Source of the DNA: Ideonella alba
GTDB lineage: Bacteria; Pseudomonadota; Gammaproteobacteria; Burkholderiales; Burkholderiaceae_C
Direction of reading: 5' to 3'
Assembly (NCBI RefSeq): GCF_018069875.1
Contig: NZ_JAGQDF010000001.1
Span: forward strand, 310,001-374,000
DNA length: 64,000 bases
The notes beneath the pieces were generated by a model. It saw only the letters and a list, made by a program, of their open reading frames with translations, made no database searches and was not told where the DNA came from. The translations under genes and the position numbers were made by a program. Shown in pieces: positions 35,849 to 45,605 of this stretch; the stretch's first letter is position 1; every line of letters starts with the position of its first letter.

Positions 35849-36525
35849 GCGGCCACCCTGGGCAGGGCCAGTGCGTAGCCGGCGTTGCGCAGCGTCTTGA
35901 TCGCGTCCAGCGGCTCGAGCTTGCGGCGCAGCCGGCTGATGACGATGTCCACCGCGCGGGTGTAGAGGTCGGCCTCATGGCCGCGCAGCGCGTTGAGGAT
36001 GTCGTCGCGGCTGAACACCCGGCCGGGCTCGCGGGCCAGCAGCAGCAGCAACTCGTACTCGCTGCCGGTCAGCTCGACCAGCTCGCCCTGGCGCTGCACG
36101 GCGCGGCGGGCGGTGTCGATCACCAGGCCGTCGAAGCGCAGCGTCGGCTCGGCAGCCGGTCTGGCTACGCGCCGGCGCAGCACGGTCTGCACCCGGGCCA
36201 CCAGCTCGCGCGGCTCGAAGGGCTTGGGCAGGTAGTCGTCGGCGCCCAGCTCCAGGCCGACCACCCGGTCCATCACGTCGCCACGGGCGGTGAGCATGAT
36301 GATCGGCAGGTCCGAGTCCTGGCGGATCGTGCGGCACAGCGCGAAGCCGTCCATTTCGGGCAGCATCACATCCAGGATGGCGGCGTCGAAGCCGCCGGCC
36401 CGCAGCCGCGCCAGGCCGGCGCTGGGGCGAACGGCCTGCTCCAGATCCAGCTCGTAGCGGCGGAAGTAGGCGGCCAGCGGCGGGCCCAGCTGCTCGTCGT
36501 CGTCAATCAGCAGGATGCGGGGCAT
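35845..36525 (-). CDS. OmpR/PhoB-family response regulator, CpxR-like
   Basis: 226 residues. Receiver with DDDEQ acid pocket, phospho-acceptor D52 in ILDVMLPEMDG, T/K switch residues (MLTARG, PKPFEPREL), then winged-helix DNA-binding domain with ELVELTGSEYELLLLLAREPGRVFSRDDIL and TRAVDIVISRLRRKLEP. It overlaps the kinase start by 4 bases and lies downstream of a Spy-like pair. Probably activates the envelope-stress genes beside it. Confidence 0.93.
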   Translation of the reverse strand: MPRILLIDDDEQLGPPLAAYFRRYELDLEQAVRPSAGLARLRAGGFDAAILDVMLPEMDGFALCRTIRQDSDLPIIMLTARGDVMDRVVGLELGADDYLPKPFEPRELVARVQTVLRRRVARPAAEPTLRFDGLVIDTARRAVQRQGELVELTGSEYELLLLLAREPGRVFSRDDILNALRGHEADLYTRAVDIVISRLRRKLEPLDAIKTLRNAGYALALPRVAA

Positions 36526-36790
36526 GGGCCATTCTATGAACGCGGTGGCGCACGATCAGCCGGCGCAGCCGCTGCCGCGCCGGCGCGGCCAGCGCATCGA
36601 AGCGCTCGCCGGCCGACAGCAGCGCGGCAGCGTCCAGCCCCGGCCGCGTGGCGGCCAGGTCCAGCGCCGCCGCGCGGTCGAAGCGCGGGCCCCACAGCAG
36701 GTCCAGCCAGTCGACGTGCGGGTCGGCGCTGCCAGCCAGCAGCGCCAGCGCCGGTTCGGCCTTCAGCCGAGGGGCCAGACGCTCAGCCAC
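36503..36790 (-). CDS. Degenerate Spy/CpxP-like protein without signal peptide
   Basis: 95 residues from a GTG at 36790 that overlaps the stop of the preceding Spy-like gene (GTGGCTGA); a GTG at 36805 is also in frame. Its 3' end overlaps the response regulator start by 23 bases. The stretch LLWGPRFDRAAALDLAATRPGLDAAALLSAGERFDALAAPARQRLR aligns with the C-terminal half of the upstream Spy-like protein (LIAGPQFDRAKAQALLEQK...LTPAQQAQVRQFM), so it is a paralogous half-domain. No export signal is present. Function unknown; it might be a cytoplasmic remnant kept because of overlap with neighbours. Confidence 0.6.
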   Translation of the reverse strand: MAERLAPRLKAEPALALLAGSADPHVDWLDLLWGPRFDRAAALDLAATRPGLDAAALLSAGERFDALAAPARQRLRRLIVRHRVHRMAHAPHPAD

Positions 36791-37247
36791 GGCCCCACCA
36801 GCCACCGTGGCGGCGCTCGCTCATGAACTGGCGCACCTGGGCCTGCTGCGCGGGGGTCAGGCTGTCGTAGAAGTCGCCCAGCGCGGCGATCACCTTGGGG
36901 CTGCCGGCCTGCACGGCCTGGGTCTTCTGCTCGAGCAGCGCCTGCGCCTTCGCGCGATCGAACTGGGGGCCGGCGATCAGCGACTGCAGCTCGGCCTTGG
37001 GCTCGGCACTGCCGCGCATCGCCTGGCGCTGGGCGATCAGTTCATCGGCCAGCACGCCCAGCTTGGCCTTCTGGGCCTCGGTCAGGTCGAGCTTGCCGGC
37101 GATGCGCTCGACCGCCTTGCCGCGCATCGCGGTGATCTGCTCGTCGCTCATCGGGCCGTGCGGGCGGTGGCCGCAGGCGGCCAATCCACCCAGCGTGACC
37201 ACGCCAATGAAGGCGCCGATGACGGTGCGCTTGATCCAGGGTTTCAT
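36783..37247 (-). CDS. Spy/CpxP-family periplasmic lipoprotein
   Basis: 154 residues from the ATG at 37247 (MKPWIKRTVIGAFIGVVTLGGLAAC). Lipobox LAAC at about 22-25, then an alpha-helical Spy-type core with two LTxxQ motifs: LDLTEAQKAKL and LTPAQQAQVRQFM. Proteins of this class bind unfolded periplasmic proteins or act as negative regulators of Cpx-type kinases. It heads the operon with the degenerate paralogue, response regulator and kinase, as expected for a CpxP/Spy-like sensor. C-terminus is His/Gly/Trp-rich (RRHGGWWGRG), possibly metal-binding. Confidence 0.85.
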   Translation of the reverse strand: MKPWIKRTVIGAFIGVVTLGGLAACGHRPHGPMSDEQITAMRGKAVERIAGKLDLTEAQKAKLGVLADELIAQRQAMRGSAEPKAELQSLIAGPQFDRAKAQALLEQKTQAVQAGSPKVIAALGDFYDSLTPAQQAQVRQFMSERRHGGWWGRG

Positions 37248-37361
37248 CTCAGGGCTCCAATCGAAGGGGTTGTCGATGGAGCCCATGGTGCCGACGCCCA
37301 CCCCGCGGCGGGTGTCGCCGCGGTCGCGGTGTTTGTCGGTTTGTTTCAGGCCGCGTGCCGG

Positions 37362-38045
37362 TCAGGGCACGTAGGGGTTGTAGACCTTGATCGCCGGCGA
37401 CAGCTCGCCATCCTGGTCTTCCAGGTAGACCTTGCCGTCCTTCAGGATCTGGTTGGCCGCGAAGACCAGCGTCACCGGCTTGCTGAGCTGCCCCGGCACC
37501 ACGCAGTTCTCCAGCGCGAAGCGGATGGTGCGGCCCTTGCCGGCGGCGCGTGCGACGGTGGTGCTCTTCACCTGGCCCTTGGGGCTGCCATCGGTGCGGT
37601 ACGCCCCATACAGCGGCGCCGTCTTGGGGTAGATGAAGTTGCTGACGACGATCGCGCAGACGGCGGTGCCGTTGGCGGAGGGTGCCAGCACCTCGACCTG
37701 GTAGGTGCAGCTGCAGACCTCTGCCGACGTGGCGCTGTCGAACACCCGGTGGCGCAGGCGCGCCGCGATGGTGCCCGAGGTGGTGGACCAGGCCACCGTC
37801 TTGTTGACGCCGACACCGGCCATGCCGTCGAGGTCGGTGTTGGTCGCGGCGCTGGTGGCCGGCGTGAGCTGGGTGGTGCCCGGGGCCAGCTGGGTGAAGC
37901 TCAGCACCTGCATCGGCGAGCCGCCAAGGGTGGCGCTGTCCGGGCAGTTGGTGCCGGGGCCGCGGGCCAGGCTGGCGGCGGGCATGCCACCCACCGTGGC
38001 GATGGCCAGCACCGCCAGCAAGCGAAGGGATGTGTGGGCAAACAT
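37362..38045 (-). CDS. Exported protein of unknown function
   Basis: 227 residues from the ATG at 38045, preceded by CAGGAGGTATC. Signal peptide to about 27 (ALAIATVGGMPAASLA). The mature protein starts GPGTNCPDSATLGG and has several Cys (CSCTYQVEVLAPSANGTAVC, ENCVV), a Gly/Thr-rich beta pattern, and ends IKVYNPYVP. No known family recognised. It lies downstream of the kinase gene on the same strand with 136 bp between; a functional link is possible but unproven. Confidence 0.65.
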   Translation of the reverse strand: MFAHTSLRLLAVLAIATVGGMPAASLARGPGTNCPDSATLGGSPMQVLSFTQLAPGTTQLTPATSAATNTDLDGMAGVGVNKTVAWSTTSGTIAARLRHRVFDSATSAEVCSCTYQVEVLAPSANGTAVCAIVVSNFIYPKTAPLYGAYRTDGSPKGQVKSTTVARAAGKGRTIRFALENCVVPGQLSKPVTLVFAANQILKDGKVYLEDQDGELSPAIKVYNPYVP

Positions 38046-38181
38046 GGTGATACCTCCTGGGGGGCTGGCGCGGTGGCAGCAGTGGGGTCGCGCCTGTGTA
38101 CCTGTGGAAACGGCTTGCGACGGCGAAACCGGACATCGATGCCGATGTTGGCCCGCGGCGAGGGTGCGGGCAACTGACGGC

Positions 38182-41130
38182 CTAGGGGTTCGCCAAGCCC
38201 TGGCGGCGCGCCTCGTCCAGCGCGCGCCGCAGGTGCCCGGCCAGTCCGGGGTTGGCGGCCCAGGTGGCTTCGGCGATCTGCAGCTGGCGGCGCGCCTCGG
38301 GGCCCGGGCCCAGGCACTGGGCCAGGCGGGCACGGGCATCGATCAGGGCGGGGTGCTCTGGCGTGTCGGTGGCCAGCAGCGCGATCGCCTGCTCGAACAG
38401 CGGCCGACCCTCGTCAGTGCGGGTCTGGGCGCAGCGCAGTCGGGCCTTCAGCAGCGTCAGCTCGTACAGACGCAGCCGGTACTGCTCCGCCCGCGGGGTG
38501 GCGGCGGCGATGGCATGCTGCGACTCGATCACCGTGGCGGCCTCGTCGGCGCGGCCGGTCTCCAGCAGCAGCGCCGCCCAGGCCAGCTGGGCCCGGTGCT
38601 TGGGCGATCCGAAGACGGCTTCCCGGCTGTCCTGGCTGGCCAGGGCGCGCTGGACGCGTTCCTGCGCCTGGGTCAGCCGACCCTGGGCCAGGTCGATGTT
38701 GCCCAGGCGCAGCAGCCGGTCGGCCACGGCGGGGTGCCGCTCGCCCAAGCGTTGGACCGTGCGCTTGAGGTTGGTTTCCAGCACCGTGCGGGCCTGCTCA
38801 TACTGGCCCTGGTCGGACAGCAGCGCGGCCCAGGACTGGTCGAGCGTGGCGTCGTTGGCGGTGCGCTCCTCGCCCAGCTGTTGGCGCAATCGGAGCGCGG
38901 CCGACAGCTCCTGCTCGGCCTGTGCGTGATGGCCGTCGATCAGCAGCACGTTGCCCAAGGCCACGCGGGCGTCGAACTGGTCGATCAAGGGCAGCTCGGC
39001 GTCCTTGGCCAGCATCCGGCGCACGGCGTCCTCAAGCAGTCCCAGGCCATCCCCGTTCAGACCGATGTAGGCGCTCAGCCGGCCCAGGTCGCGCTGGATG
39101 CGCAGGCTCATCAGGTGGTCCTGACCCAGGGTCTGGCGGCTGGTGGCCAGGGCGGCCCGGAATTCCTGCTCGGCCTCGACATGGTGCCGCATGACCCACA
39201 GGTTGCGCCCCAGCCGGTAGCGCAGTGCGGCCAGCCGCACCGAGCGCTCACCCAGCAGCTGGCGCCGGATGTCCATGCTCTCCCGCATCAAGGCCAGTGC
39301 CGGGTCCGGCCGGTTGCGCGCCAGCTCGATGTTGCCCAGCAGCTCCAGGGCCTGGGCCAGCTCGGCGCTGGCCGGGGCCACCTGCCGCAGCTGCGCGACC
39401 ACGGGTTCGGCCAGCGCCATCGCCTGGTCCAGGTGGCGCGCATCGAAGTCCATCTGGCCCAGGTCGGATTGCACGCCCAGGCACACCGGGGTGCGTGGTG
39501 TGGCCTGGCACAGCTGGGCAGCCTGGGCCAGCGTGGCACGTGCGGACGGGGCGTCGTCGCTCCAGTACTGGCTTTGCGCCAGGCCGCGCAGCGCTTCGGC
39601 CATCACCTGCGGGGGGGCTCGCCCGTCGCGCAGCGCCTGCACCCGCTCGCTGCGCACCCGCAGTGCGCTGTCGGTGAGCTCCAGGTCGTTGAGCAACTGC
39701 CCCACCAGCTTCTGCAGCTCGTCGCGCACCTCGGGGTGATCAGCCAGGCCACTGCCCAGCGTGCGGGCGCTGTGCTCCAGCAGGTCCTGCACGCTCTGGC
39801 CGCGCTTGCGCAGCGCGTCGGCCTGGTCGACGTCATTCGTCTCGAACAGCGACACCAGGTAGTCCTTGATGCCGTTGGCCTTGGCGGCCTCCAGCCGGGC
39901 CTGTTCGCGCTGCCACAGGGCCACGCCCAGGGCCACCGCCAGTGCGGCCACGGCGGCCGTGCCCAGGCCCACGCCCAGGCGGTTGCGCAGCACGAACTTG
40001 CGCACGCGGTAGGCCAGGCGGTCGGGCTGGGCGCTGACCGGGCGCTGGCGCAGCCAGCGCTGCAGGTCATCGGCGAACTGGTCGACCGTTCGGTAGCGCT
40101 CGTCGGGGTCGGTCTTCAGCGCCTTGAGCAGCACGGTGTCGAGGTCGCCGCGCAGCTGGGTCGCCCAGGGCGTGGTGGCCGCGGCGCTGGGCCGCTGCAG
40201 CCGGCCCTCGACGATGGCCTGCTCCAGCGCCAGGCGGGTCTCGCGCTGCAGCGCATAGGGCCGCTGACCGGTGAGCAGCTCGAAGGCCACCACGCCCAGC
40301 GCATAGACATCGCTGGCGGTGCCGATCGGCTGGCCCTGCACCTGCTCGGGCGAGGCGTACCAGGGCGTCATCACACGGCCCAGCTGCTGGGTCAGCGCCA
40401 GGCCCTCGGCGGCTTCGTCGTCGAGCAGCTTGCCGATGCCGAAATCCAGCAGCCGCACCTCGCCCTCGGGCGTGACCAGGATGTTGCCGGGCTTGAGGTC
40501 ACGGTGCACCACCAGGCGCGCATGCGCATGCGCCACCGCGCCCGCCACCTGCAGCAGCAGGCCGATGCGCTCACGCAAGCCCAGGCTGCGGGCGGTCACG
40601 TACTCATCGATCGGCTGGCCTTCGACAAAGGCCAGCGCCAGCCAGGGCTGACCTTCGGGGGTGACGCCGGCATCCAGGATGGGGGCGATGTGCGGATGGT
40701 CCAGCCGCGCCAGGATGTCGCGCTCGCGCGCCATGCGCTCGGCCAGACCCGCCTGGCGCCAGGCGCCGCGCGGCAGCTTCAGCGCAGCGGGGCGCTTGAG
40801 CAGACCATCAACGCGCTCGGCCAGCCAGACCGTGCCCATGCCGCCTTCACCCAGCAGACGCGAGGGACGCCAGGGGCCGATGTCGCCGGGCAGCTCCGGG
40901 GCGGCCGCGGTGTCCGTGGCGGCGATGGGCGGCAGGGTCTGGAAGGACGTGCCGCTGTCGGCGTCGGCCTCGGCCAGCAGGCGCTCCAGGCGCTCACGCA
41001 GCGGCTGCTGGGCGGCGGGCAACGCCGCCAGCCAGGCGGCGCGCTCGGCGCCTGGCAGGTCCAGCCCCTCGTCGAGCAGGCGGCGCAACTCGGCAAAGGC
41101 GGCGGGGTCGAGGTCGGACAGTCCGCTCAT
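38182..41130 (-). CDS. Transmembrane Ser/Thr protein kinase with TPR-like C-terminus
   Basis: 982 residues. Eukaryote-like kinase domain about 88-365: glycine loop GEGGMG (94-99), K118 in PAALKLP, catalytic HRDLKPGN (209-216), DFG (229-231) and SPEQ in place of APE. A single TM helix at about 384-406 (LGVGLGTAAVAALAVALGVALW), then a long alpha-solenoid built of TPR-like units (LLRLGNIDLAQGRLTQAQERVQRAL, AQLAWAALLLETGRADEA). The N-terminal 80 residues resemble the short helical segment that precedes such kinases. The sensor and substrates are unknown. No adjacent ECF sigma factor, a common partner, is present. Confidence 0.9.
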   Translation of the reverse strand: MSGLSDLDPAAFAELRRLLDEGLDLPGAERAAWLAALPAAQQPLRERLERLLAEADADSGTSFQTLPPIAATDTAAAPELPGDIGPWRPSRLLGEGGMGTVWLAERVDGLLKRPAALKLPRGAWRQAGLAERMARERDILARLDHPHIAPILDAGVTPEGQPWLALAFVEGQPIDEYVTARSLGLRERIGLLLQVAGAVAHAHARLVVHRDLKPGNILVTPEGEVRLLDFGIGKLLDDEAAEGLALTQQLGRVMTPWYASPEQVQGQPIGTASDVYALGVVAFELLTGQRPYALQRETRLALEQAIVEGRLQRPSAAATTPWATQLRGDLDTVLLKALKTDPDERYRTVDQFADDLQRWLRQRPVSAQPDRLAYRVRKFVLRNRLGVGLGTAAVAALAVALGVALWQREQARLEAAKANGIKDYLVSLFETNDVDQADALRKRGQSVQDLLEHSARTLGSGLADHPEVRDELQKLVGQLLNDLELTDSALRVRSERVQALRDGRAPPQVMAEALRGLAQSQYWSDDAPSARATLAQAAQLCQATPRTPVCLGVQSDLGQMDFDARHLDQAMALAEPVVAQLRQVAPASAELAQALELLGNIELARNRPDPALALMRESMDIRRQLLGERSVRLAALRYRLGRNLWVMRHHVEAEQEFRAALATSRQTLGQDHLMSLRIQRDLGRLSAYIGLNGDGLGLLEDAVRRMLAKDAELPLIDQFDARVALGNVLLIDGHHAQAEQELSAALRLRQQLGEERTANDATLDQSWAALLSDQGQYEQARTVLETNLKRTVQRLGERHPAVADRLLRLGNIDLAQGRLTQAQERVQRALASQDSREAVFGSPKHRAQLAWAALLLETGRADEAATVIESQHAIAAATPRAEQYRLRLYELTLLKARLRCAQTRTDEGRPLFEQAIALLATDTPEHPALIDARARLAQCLGPGPEARRQLQIAEATWAANPGLAGHLRRALDEARRQGLANP

Positions 41131-41169
41131 ACAGCCCGGCGATGGTAAGCCGCCGGGCCGCGCGGTGGC

Positions 41170-42132
41170 TCACTCCGCCTCGATCTTCGCGGCGCGTACG
41201 ACGCCGCCCCAGTGGCGGATTTCGGCGGCGAGCAAGGCCTGCAATTCGGCCGGTGTGCCGCCGCGCGGCGTCACGCCCTGGGCCAGCAGCGTGCGCTGCA
41301 CCGCGGGCTGGGCCAGCGCGGCCAGCGCCGCCTGGCGCAGGCGCTCGATGGTGGCGGCCGGTGTGCCCCGGGCCACGGCCAGCGCGTTCCAGCTGTCCAC
41401 CTCGTACTCGGCGACGCCTTGCTCGCGCACCGTGGGCACCTCGGGCAACGCGGCAAAGCGCCGCGCGCCGGTGACGGCCAGCAGGCGCAGGCTGCCGGCC
41501 TGCACCTGGGGCAGCAGGGGGCTGAGCACCTCGACACCCAGGTCGATCTCGCCGGCGCGCAGGGCCTGCAGTACCGCAGGCGAGCCCTTGTAGGGCACGA
41601 CCACCGCGTCCAGGCCGCTGCGCGACTTGAACAGCTCGGCCGCCAGGTGCTGGGTGCTGCCCACGGCGATCGTGCCGATCGTCAGCTTGCCGGGGTTCGC
41701 TCGGCCGAAGGCGAGCAGCTCCTGCAAGGACCTGAAGCGCGATTCGGCCGCCACCGCCAGCCCCAGCTCGAAAAAGCCCAGCGTGGTCACCGGCGCCAGG
41801 TCCTGCTGCACATCGAAGGGCAGCTTCTTCACCAGGTGCACGCTGACCGCGGTGGCGTTGCTCATCAGCAGCAGCGTCTGGCCGTCGGCCGGACGCTGCA
41901 GCACGGCCTGGGTGGCGACGATGCCGCCAGCGCCGGGCCGGTTGTCCACCACCACCGGCTGACCCAGCGTGGCGGCCATTGCCTGGCCCACGGTGCGGGC
42001 GGTGAGGTCGGCCACGCCGCCAGGGGCGAAGGGCACGATGACGGTGATGGGCTTGCCGGGGACCCCTTCGGCGCACGCGTCGCCAGCCAGAGGCAGTGCC
42101 GTGGCCGCCAGCAGCCAGTCACGTCGGCGCAT
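41170..42132 (-). CDS. Bug-type periplasmic solute receptor (TctC family)
   Basis: 320 residues from the ATG at 42132. Signal peptide to about residue 21 (LAATALPLAGDACAE). Then KPITVIVPFAPGGVADLTARTVGQAM, the first Bug ligand-binding motif, and VVDNRPGAGGIVATQAV. Bug proteins bind carboxylates, often aromatic acids, and feed a TctAB transporter; no tctA or tctB lies in the window, so it may work with a distant permease or as a sensor. It follows the aldo/keto reductase gene by two bases (TGACCATG), and both lie downstream of the terminator after ligC. Confidence 0.9.
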   Translation of the reverse strand: MRRRDWLLAATALPLAGDACAEGVPGKPITVIVPFAPGGVADLTARTVGQAMAATLGQPVVVDNRPGAGGIVATQAVLQRPADGQTLLLMSNATAVSVHLVKKLPFDVQQDLAPVTTLGFFELGLAVAAESRFRSLQELLAFGRANPGKLTIGTIAVGSTQHLAAELFKSRSGLDAVVVPYKGSPAVLQALRAGEIDLGVEVLSPLLPQVQAGSLRLLAVTGARRFAALPEVPTVREQGVAEYEVDSWNALAVARGTPAATIERLRQAALAALAQPAVQRTLLAQGVTPRGGTPAELQALLAAEIRHWGGVVRAAKIEAE

Positions 42133-42134
42133 GG

Positions 42135-43130
42135 TCAGAACTCTTCCGTGTCGATCTCGGCCTGGGTGGCGCTGTTGTAGCGGGTGCCCTGCACCGTGCG
42201 CTGGTTGATCGCGCCGTCGAGCAGCGCCATCTCGTCGGCCGACAGCGCCAGATCGGCCGCTGCGAGGTTGTCCTCCAGGTGCGCCACCGAGGTGGTGCCG
42301 GGGATCGGGATGATGTGCTCGCCGCGGTGCAGCAGCCAGGCCAGCGCCAGTTGCGCCACCGTTACGCCGCGCCCATCGGCCAGGGCTTGCACCGGGGTCA
42401 GCAGTGCCCGATTGGCAGCGTAGTTGCCCGGCGTGAAGCGCGGCATCGAGCGCCGGATGTCCTTGGCATCGAAGCCGCTGACATCGCTGAGCGTGCCCAG
42501 GAAACCACGCGCCACCGGGCTGAAGGCGACGAAGGCCACGCCCAGCTCGCGGCAGGTGTCCAGCACCGCGATCTCGGGGTTGCGGGTCCACAGCGAATAC
42601 TCGGTCTGCAGCGCGGTGATCGGGTGCACCGCATGGGCGCGGCGCAGCGTGGCGGCGGACACTTCGGACAGGCCCAGCGTGCGGACCTTGCCTTCGGCCA
42701 CCAGGCGGCTCATCTCGCCCATCGACTCTTCGATCGGCACCTGCTTGTCCCAGCGGTGCAGGTAGTACAGGTCGATCACGTCGGTGCCCAGGCGGCGCAG
42801 GCTGTCCTCGCAGTTGCGGCGGATGGCCTCGGGGCGGCCATCGATCACGCGCTTGACGCCGTCCGGGAACTGCACGCCGGCCATGCCGCCCTTGGAGCAC
42901 AGCGTGATCTTCGAGCGATGGGGTTTGAGGACCGGCCCGACCAGTTCCTCGTTCGCGCCAAAGCCATACAGCGCGGCGGTGTCGAACAGCGTGCAGCCCA
43001 GGTCCAGCGCGCGCGCCAGCAGTTCGCGGCCGGCTTCGGCCGAGGGTGGCTGGCCATAGGCATGGCTGAGGTTCATGCAGCCCAGGCCGATGGCCGAGAC
43101 GGTGAAGGGGCCGAGGGGACGTTGTTGCAT
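42135..43130 (-). CDS. Aldo/keto reductase
   Basis: 331 residues. NADPH-dependent reductase of carbonyls: TVSAIGLGCMNLSHAYG, catalytic Asp and Tyr in FDTAALYGFGANEELVG, Lys in KITLCSKGG, His in IDLYYLHRWDK, and the cofactor-binding C-terminus IIPIPGTTSVAHLEDNLAA. Close to members acting on aromatic aldehydes or small ketones; specificity unknown. Lies just upstream of the Bug receptor gene (minus strand) and is separated from ligC by an intrinsic terminator. Confidence 0.88.
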   Translation of the reverse strand: MQQRPLGPFTVSAIGLGCMNLSHAYGQPPSAEAGRELLARALDLGCTLFDTAALYGFGANEELVGPVLKPHRSKITLCSKGGMAGVQFPDGVKRVIDGRPEAIRRNCEDSLRRLGTDVIDLYYLHRWDKQVPIEESMGEMSRLVAEGKVRTLGLSEVSAATLRRAHAVHPITALQTEYSLWTRNPEIAVLDTCRELGVAFVAFSPVARGFLGTLSDVSGFDAKDIRRSMPRFTPGNYAANRALLTPVQALADGRGVTVAQLALAWLLHRGEHIIPIPGTTSVAHLEDNLAAADLALSADEMALLDGAINQRTVQGTRYNSATQAEIDTEEF

Positions 43131-43143
43131 GGTGTGGAGCAGC

Positions 43144-43173
43144 GAAAGACAAACGGCGCCCGGGTGGGCGCCG
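43144..43173 (-). terminator. Intrinsic terminator between ligC and the aldo/keto reductase gene
   Basis: On the minus strand, CGGCGCCC-ACCC-GGGCGCCG (43154-43173) is an 8-bp perfect stem followed by TTTGTCTTT. It begins about 18 bp after the ligC stop and should end most of the lig transcript before the aldo/keto reductase and Bug genes. Confidence 0.7.
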
Positions 43174-43190
43174 CACAGCTTAGCGGGAGA

Positions 43191-44144
43191 TCAGCTCAGT
43201 TGCTGTTCGAGCTGGTGCAGCACCTGGTAGCAGGCCAGCACGCCGGCCACGCTGCTGTTGGGCTGGCGGCCTTCGCGGATCGCGGCGAAGAACTCGCGGT
43301 CTTGCAGCTCGATGCCGTTCATCGACACGTCCACCTGGGAGACATCGATCTTCTCGTCCTTGCCGTTGAACAGGTCGTCGTAGCGGGCGATGTAGGTGGC
43401 GGTGTCGCCGATGTAGCGGAAGAAGGTGCCCAGCGGGCCGTCGTTGTTGAAGGACAGGCTCAGCGTGCAGATGGCGCCGTTGGCGGCCTTGAGCTGGATG
43501 CTCATGTCCATCGCGATGCCCAGCGTGGGATGGATCGGGCCCTGGATGGCGTTGGCCTTCACGATGGGGCTGCCGCACTGGTAGGCGAACAGGTCCACGG
43601 TGTGGGCGGCGTGGTGCCACAGCAGGTGGTCGGTCCAGCTGCGCGGCTGGCCCAGCGCGTTCATGTTGGTGCGGCGGAAGAAATAGGTCTGCACATCCAT
43701 CTGCTGGATGTTGAATTCGCCGGCAGCGATCTTCCGGTGCACGTACTGGTGGCTGGGGTTGAAGCGGCGGGTGTGGCCGCACATGGCGACCAGGCCGCTG
43801 GCCTCGGCCACGCGCACCACCTCTTCGCCCTCGGCCAGCACGTCACACAGCGGGATCTCGACCTGCACGTGCTTGCCGGCCTTCAGGCAGGCCAGGGTCT
43901 GGCTGGCGTGCATCTGCGTGGGCGTGCACAGGATGACGGCGTCCAGCTCGGGCAGGGCCAGGCTCTCGTCCAGCTCGGTGGTGACGTGGGCAATGCCGTA
44001 CTTCTGCGCCACCTCGCGGGTCTTGTCCAGGTCGCGGCTGATCAGCGAGACCACCTCGACGCCGTCGATGTTCCTGATGCCGTCCAGGTGCTTGATGCCG
44101 AAGGCACCGGCGCCGGCCAGCGCCACCTTGATCGTCTTGCTCAT
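43191..44144 (-). CDS. ligC: 4-Carboxy-2-hydroxymuconate-6-semialdehyde dehydrogenase LigC/PmdC
   Basis: 317 residues, Gfo/Idh/MocA fold. Oxidises the 4,5-cleavage product (as hemiacetal) to 2-pyrone-4,6-dicarboxylate with NAD(P). Rossmann motif ALAGAGAFGIKHLDGI near the N-terminus, EIPLCDVLAEGEE in place of the common EKP motif, HTRRFNPSHQYVHRKI, and active-site region WTDHLLWHHAAHTVDLFAYQ. Directly follows ligB (19 bp) in the ligA-ligB-ligC order of Comamonas pmdABC. The substrate call follows from strong context plus the fold. Confidence 0.92.
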   Translation of the reverse strand: MSKTIKVALAGAGAFGIKHLDGIRNIDGVEVVSLISRDLDKTREVAQKYGIAHVTTELDESLALPELDAVILCTPTQMHASQTLACLKAGKHVQVEIPLCDVLAEGEEVVRVAEASGLVAMCGHTRRFNPSHQYVHRKIAAGEFNIQQMDVQTYFFRRTNMNALGQPRSWTDHLLWHHAAHTVDLFAYQCGSPIVKANAIQGPIHPTLGIAMDMSIQLKAANGAICTLSLSFNNDGPLGTFFRYIGDTATYIARYDDLFNGKDEKIDVSQVDVSMNGIELQDREFFAAIREGRQPNSSVAGVLACYQVLHQLEQQLS

Positions 44145-44163
44145 GTTGTCCGTCCTTCGAGAG

Positions 44164-45427
<1,264 letters not shown>

Positions 45428-45515
45428 CGGGGACTCCTTCGGGTCAGAGGCTGAGCGTTTTTCGATCGTGCCCGACAGGCGCCTACAAACGCCGCCGATT
45501 GAGGCGCAAAGCACA

Positions 45516-45535
45516 GCCATAGCTCGGGCTATGGC
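45516..45535. repeat. Perfect palindromic element before ligA
   Basis: GCCATAGC-TCGG-GCTATGGC, an 8-bp stem with a 4-base loop, flanked by imperfect GCAAAGC / GCATTTGC arms at 45507-45543. It lies about 90 bp before the ligA start in the 178-bp gap after the tannase-family gene. It lacks a T-run. It could be a dispersed REP-like element, an operator or an mRNA-stability hairpin. Confidence 0.5.
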
Positions 45536-45605
45536 GAGCATTTGCAACGACGAGCGGGGGCGTTTTCAGGTGCAGGGCGGGCATGAGTGAAAGACTCTCA
45601 GCCTC

